In this document: positions 60,840 through 64,000 of the stretch, in pieces
Numbering within the stretch: the stretch's first letter is position 1
Layout of the letters: every line of letters begins with the position of its first letter
From: an uncultured beta proteobacterium
GTDB lineage: Bacteria; Pseudomonadota; Gammaproteobacteria; Burkholderiales; Burkholderiaceae_E
DNA length: 64,000 nucleotides
Reading direction: 5' to 3'
NCBI GenBank assembly: GCA_903934295.1
Contig: CAIZNI010000013.1
Location: forward strand, 188,285 to 252,284
The notes under the pieces: generated by a model
The model's database searches: none
What the model was told of the DNA's origin: nothing
What the model saw: only the letters and a program-made list of their open reading frames with translations
Translations under genes and position numbers: made by a program

Positions 60840-61205
60840 GTGCGATTGTCGGGTCCCGGGCGGACGCTGCCCCTGAACATCCAATGCCTGAGCCTGCGAA
60901 CCGACGAAGCGACGCTCGGTGGGCCGGCGCAAGCTCACGCCTTGCTGGTGTTCCACGACCTCGAGGACGTGCCACCCATCGACCTGCACATCCTGATCGC
61001 TGTTTTCGGCCTGACACGTGCCGAGGCGTGTGTTGCCGGACTGCTGGCCGAGGGGCAAGCGCCGGCTGATATCGGACTGATCCTCGATGTGTCGATGGGC
61101 ACCATCCGAACCCACCTGCGGGTGGTTGCGAGCAAGCTCGGCGTCAAGCGCCAATCGGAGATGGAGAGACTGCTCACCCGATTGCCGCAGACTTGGCGCG
61201 GCTGA
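60840..61205 (+). CDS. LuxR-type HTH protein, probably a truncated C-terminal remnant of a longer regulator
   Basis: HILIAVFGLTRAEACVAGLLAEGQAPADIGLILDVSMGTIRTHLRVVASKLGVKRQSEMERLL. Confidence 0.72.
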   Translation: MRLSGPGRTLPLNIQCLSLRTDEATLGGPAQAHALLVFHDLEDVPPIDLHILIAVFGLTRAEACVAGLLAEGQAPADIGLILDVSMGTIRTHLRVVASKLGVKRQSEMERLLTRLPQTWRG

Positions 61206-61568
61206 CCAGCGCGGCCCGTCTGCCGCCGTTCCCGGCACGCGCCGTACCCATCCGGCAACGCAGGGGGGCGAGGGGGTCCGTGTACCACCCGGCCTGGTCC
61301 GCTGCGATCATCGATTTCGCGAACGGCCAACGGGTGTCTGGCCGGTTCCGAAAGAGCGCACCGGCGCAGGGGGAATGAGGGGGTCGACCCGGTGCGTCGC
61401 CCTCTGTGCGATGGGTCGCGCGCCACCTGCGCTGCCGTCGCCCTGATTGTCGATTGACACTGCCCTGAGCGCCTCGTAGGCTGCGGGCGCGGTGTGGCTG
61501 ACCTGAGTCCACCCTCATCGGCCCCGTCGCTTTCTCACCCGAACTTACGTTTCACCAGGAGCCCTCCC

Positions 61569-62537
61569 ATGACCCGCTTCATCGACCGGCGCTGCGCCCT
61601 GATTGCCCTGGCAGCCGCCGCCCTGCCCGGCACCGCGCTGGCCCAGAGCGACTTTCCCAACAAGCCGATCCGGGTGATCGTGCCCTTTGCCGCCGGCAGT
61701 GGCGCTGACGGCGCCACCCGGGTGATCGCCGAGCAGATGCAGCGCATCCTCGGCCAGACCCTGATGGTGGAGAACCGCCCGGGCGCCAGCGGTGCGGTCG
61801 CGGTGCTGGCGGTCAAGCAGGCGCCGGCCGACGGCTACACCATCCTGGTGGGCACCAACTCGCCGATGTCGGTCAACCCGGTCGTCATGAAGAACCCGGG
61901 CTACGATTCCACGAAGGACTTCAAGCCGGTCAACGGCATCCTTCGCAGCATGAATGTCTGGTATGTGGCCAACGAGTCACCGATCCGCTCGATTCCCGAG
62001 CTGGTGGCGGCGTCCAAGATCAAGCCGGTGTCGGTGGGCAGCTATTCGGCGGGCTATCAGCTCGGCGTTGAATGGGTGGCCACCCTGGGCGGCGTCAAGG
62101 TCAACTACGTGAACTACAAAGGTCAGGCGCAGGCGATTACCGACGTGATCGGCCGCACGCTCGATGTCGGCATGGGTGACATGTCGGGCGCGCTGCCGCT
62201 GATCCAGTCGGGCAAGATCCGCGCGATCGGGGTCTCCGGCGCCACCCGTCATCCCGCGCTGCCCAATGTGCCGGCGATCCGCGAGACCTTCCCCGAGTAC
62301 GAGAACTACGCCTGGACCTCGTTCTTCGTGCGCGCCGAGACTCCCTCCGATGCGCACGGCAAGCTGGTGACTGCGATGCAGACGGCGCTGCGCTCGCCCG
62401 AGATGAAGCGCTACTTCGAGGTCAACGGCAGCGATCCGATGACCGATTTCGGCCCGGAGCGCATGGCTGAGCATCTGCGCCTGGAGATCGTCCGGTTCCG
62501 CCGCGTGGCCGAGGCGGCGGGCATCAAGCCGGAGTAA
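61569..62537 (+). CDS. Bug family (TctC-like) solute-binding protein
   Basis: MTRFIDRRCALIALAAAALPGTALAQSDFPNKPIRVIVPFAAGSGADGATRVIAEQM. Confidence 0.94.
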   Translation: MTRFIDRRCALIALAAAALPGTALAQSDFPNKPIRVIVPFAAGSGADGATRVIAEQMQRILGQTLMVENRPGASGAVAVLAVKQAPADGYTILVGTNSPMSVNPVVMKNPGYDSTKDFKPVNGILRSMNVWYVANESPIRSIPELVAASKIKPVSVGSYSAGYQLGVEWVATLGGVKVNYVNYKGQAQAITDVIGRTLDVGMGDMSGALPLIQSGKIRAIGVSGATRHPALPNVPAIRETFPEYENYAWTSFFVRAETPSDAHGKLVTAMQTALRSPEMKRYFEVNGSDPMTDFGPERMAEHLRLEIVRFRRVAEAAGIKPE

Positions 62538-62567
62538 GTCGGGTGCGGGTGCGCGGCGGCCGAGGTA

Positions 62568-63044
62568 GTGCGTGACCATCAGGCCTCTTTGGTCGAGCAA
62601 CTGGTTGCCAGCGGTCGGTACCAGAACGCCAGCGAGGTCCTGCGCGAGGGACTTCGACTCGTCGAGCAGAGGGAGGTCGAAGAGGGGGTACGTCTGGATG
62701 CGTTGCGCGCTGCGGTCAAGGTCGGCATCGCTGACATCGACTCGGGGCGCTTCAAGACCTTTGACTCCTTCGAGTCTCTCGGCGTCCATTTGCAGGATGA
62801 CGGCCGGACCCTCGCGTTGGCCCTGGAGGTCCTGGGGACGGGGCCTGATGAACCAGGCACCAGAGCGCGAGAAGACCTGGCCCCGGGGATCCGTACGCTG
62901 CATGCCGGGCGGCGCGGGCGAAAGGCGCGCCATTTCGTGGTCTTTCGAGTGGGCACCGACGGGACGGTGGACGTGCTCAGGGTGCTGCATGACAGTGTGG
63001 ACTTGGCGAGGCACATTCCTGGTGCCGATGATTCATCGCATTGA
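62568..63044 (+). pseudogene. Degenerate ParDE toxin-antitoxin remnant: ParD-like antitoxin joined in frame to a ParE C-terminal fragment
   Basis: DHQASLVEQLVASGRYQNASEVLREGLRLVEQREVEEGVRLDALRAAVKVGIADIDSGRFKTFDS is ParD-like; GRKARHFVVFRVGTDGTVDVLRVLHDSVDLARHIPG is the ParE C-terminus. ParE N-terminal half and the ParD N-terminal strand are missing. Confidence 0.75.
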
Positions 63045-63216
63045 GTGGCGACCTGCGGTGTCTTGGAAAGCTTGTCTCCGTGGTCATTCACCCCGACCCA
63101 ATCGGCCACCCGACTAACCCATCGGATCGAGGGCCCGCCGCCCGGTTTCCGGTCTAAACTGCGCTGCCCCGTCACCGGCTCGACACGCGCGCCGGGCGAT
63201 CTTTCCGAGACCCACC

Positions 63217-63711
63217 TTGCCCTTATCCGACAGCCCTGGCGACGAACCTGTTCCGATTCACGAGCCGCGCCTGTGGCGCGACGACGGCTGGACGGCGCTG
63301 GTCATCAAGAACGAGGACGACGACGGCTGGGCGGTGGCCATGACGCGTGACGGCGAGTCCGAACCCGCACTGGTGGGGCCGTGGACGATGGGCCGCGACA
63401 AGCGCAACCCGAAGCCGCTCGATGGCAGCGCCTTCATCACCCTGGTGAAGACCGCCTCCGAGTTCGTGCGCCGGCGCGAGCAGCAACTGCACGCGACCCT
63501 GCATCAGTCCGTGGCGATCACCGCCGATTCAGGGCGCCTGACGGTGTCGCTCGACATCATTCCGGACGACGATGAACCCTATGCCTGGCTGAGCGCCTGC
63601 GATGCCTTCGGCGAGGAACTGGCGCGGATCCGGGTGGCGCCCTCCTACAAGCTCAATCGGGCGAGCGCTGCCGACTGGGTCCAGGGCGGCTTTCGCAAGC
63701 CCGGCGGCTGA
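63217..63711 (+). CDS. Conserved-looking hypothetical protein (164 aa)
   Basis: WTALVIKNEDDDGWAVAMTRDGESEPALVGPWTMGRDKRNPKPLDGSAFITLVKTASEFVRRREQQ. Confidence 0.7.
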   Translation: MPLSDSPGDEPVPIHEPRLWRDDGWTALVIKNEDDDGWAVAMTRDGESEPALVGPWTMGRDKRNPKPLDGSAFITLVKTASEFVRRREQQLHATLHQSVAITADSGRLTVSLDIIPDDDEPYAWLSACDAFGEELARIRVAPSYKLNRASAADWVQGGFRKPGG

Positions 63712-63724
63712 CCGGTCGGATCGG

Positions 63725-64000
63725 TCAGAACTTCTCGCCACGCCCCAGGTAACGCCACTGGCCCACCGGCAGGCCCCCCAGCGGCACACCGCCGCTGCGC
63801 ACCCGCCGCAGCCCGGTCACGTGGAGTCCGACCAGCTTGCACATGCGCCGGATCTGACGTTTGCGGCCCTCGCGCAGCACGAAGCGCAACTGATCGTCGT
63901 TCAGCCAGGTCACCTGCGCGGGCTTGAGCTGCACGCCGTCGAGTTCCAGGCCGTGCTGCAGCCGTTTCAGGCCGGCCTCGGACAGGTGGCCTTCGACGCG
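63725..64000 (-). CDS. Pseudouridine synthase (RsuA/RluB family), C-terminal part; N-terminus beyond the right edge
   Basis: [60 protein letters not shown]. Confidence 0.93.
   Translation of the reverse strand, partial: RVEGHLSEAGLKRLQHGLELDGVQLKPAQVTWLNDDQLRFVLREGRKRQIRRMCKLVGLHVTGLRRVRSGGVPLGGLPVGQWRYLGRGEKF

Overview
High-GC chromosomal window that looks like Burkholderiales/betaproteobacteria. It contains about 65 protein-coding genes. I saw no tRNA, rRNA, CRISPR array or insertion sequence. Left part (1-27.4 kb, mostly + strand): divergent MnmC, KfrA-like protein, pirin, EamA, S1C protease, MoxR/DUF58/VWA operon, solute-binding proteins, a TRAP transporter, fused acyl-CoA dehydrogenase, formamidase, AMP-ligase and phosphatase. 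Right part (27.7-64 kb, mostly - strand): ankyrin protein, tatD-pilZ-holB-tmk-mltG cluster, fad-type beta-oxidation genes, selO-msrB, yciB-bolA-ppiC, a TadA-GNAT fusion, an orphan A-PCP-TE NRPS-like protein, a hybrid histidine kinase and a degenerate ParD/ParE locus. The strongest non-genic signal is a 28-bp XerC/XerD dif-like site at 27581-27608, in the intergenic gap where the two convergent gene arms meet. KOPS-like octamers (GGGNAGGG) that I could find by eye point toward it from both sides, so this window probably spans the replication terminus. Other notable items are intergenic tandem repeats, stop-codon-embedded palindromes, domain fusions (GNAT-hydrolase, TadA-GNAT, ACAD-ACAD) and an MnmC whose methyltransferase motif looks degenerate. 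All calls are from reading the sequence and ORF translations; no database search was run.
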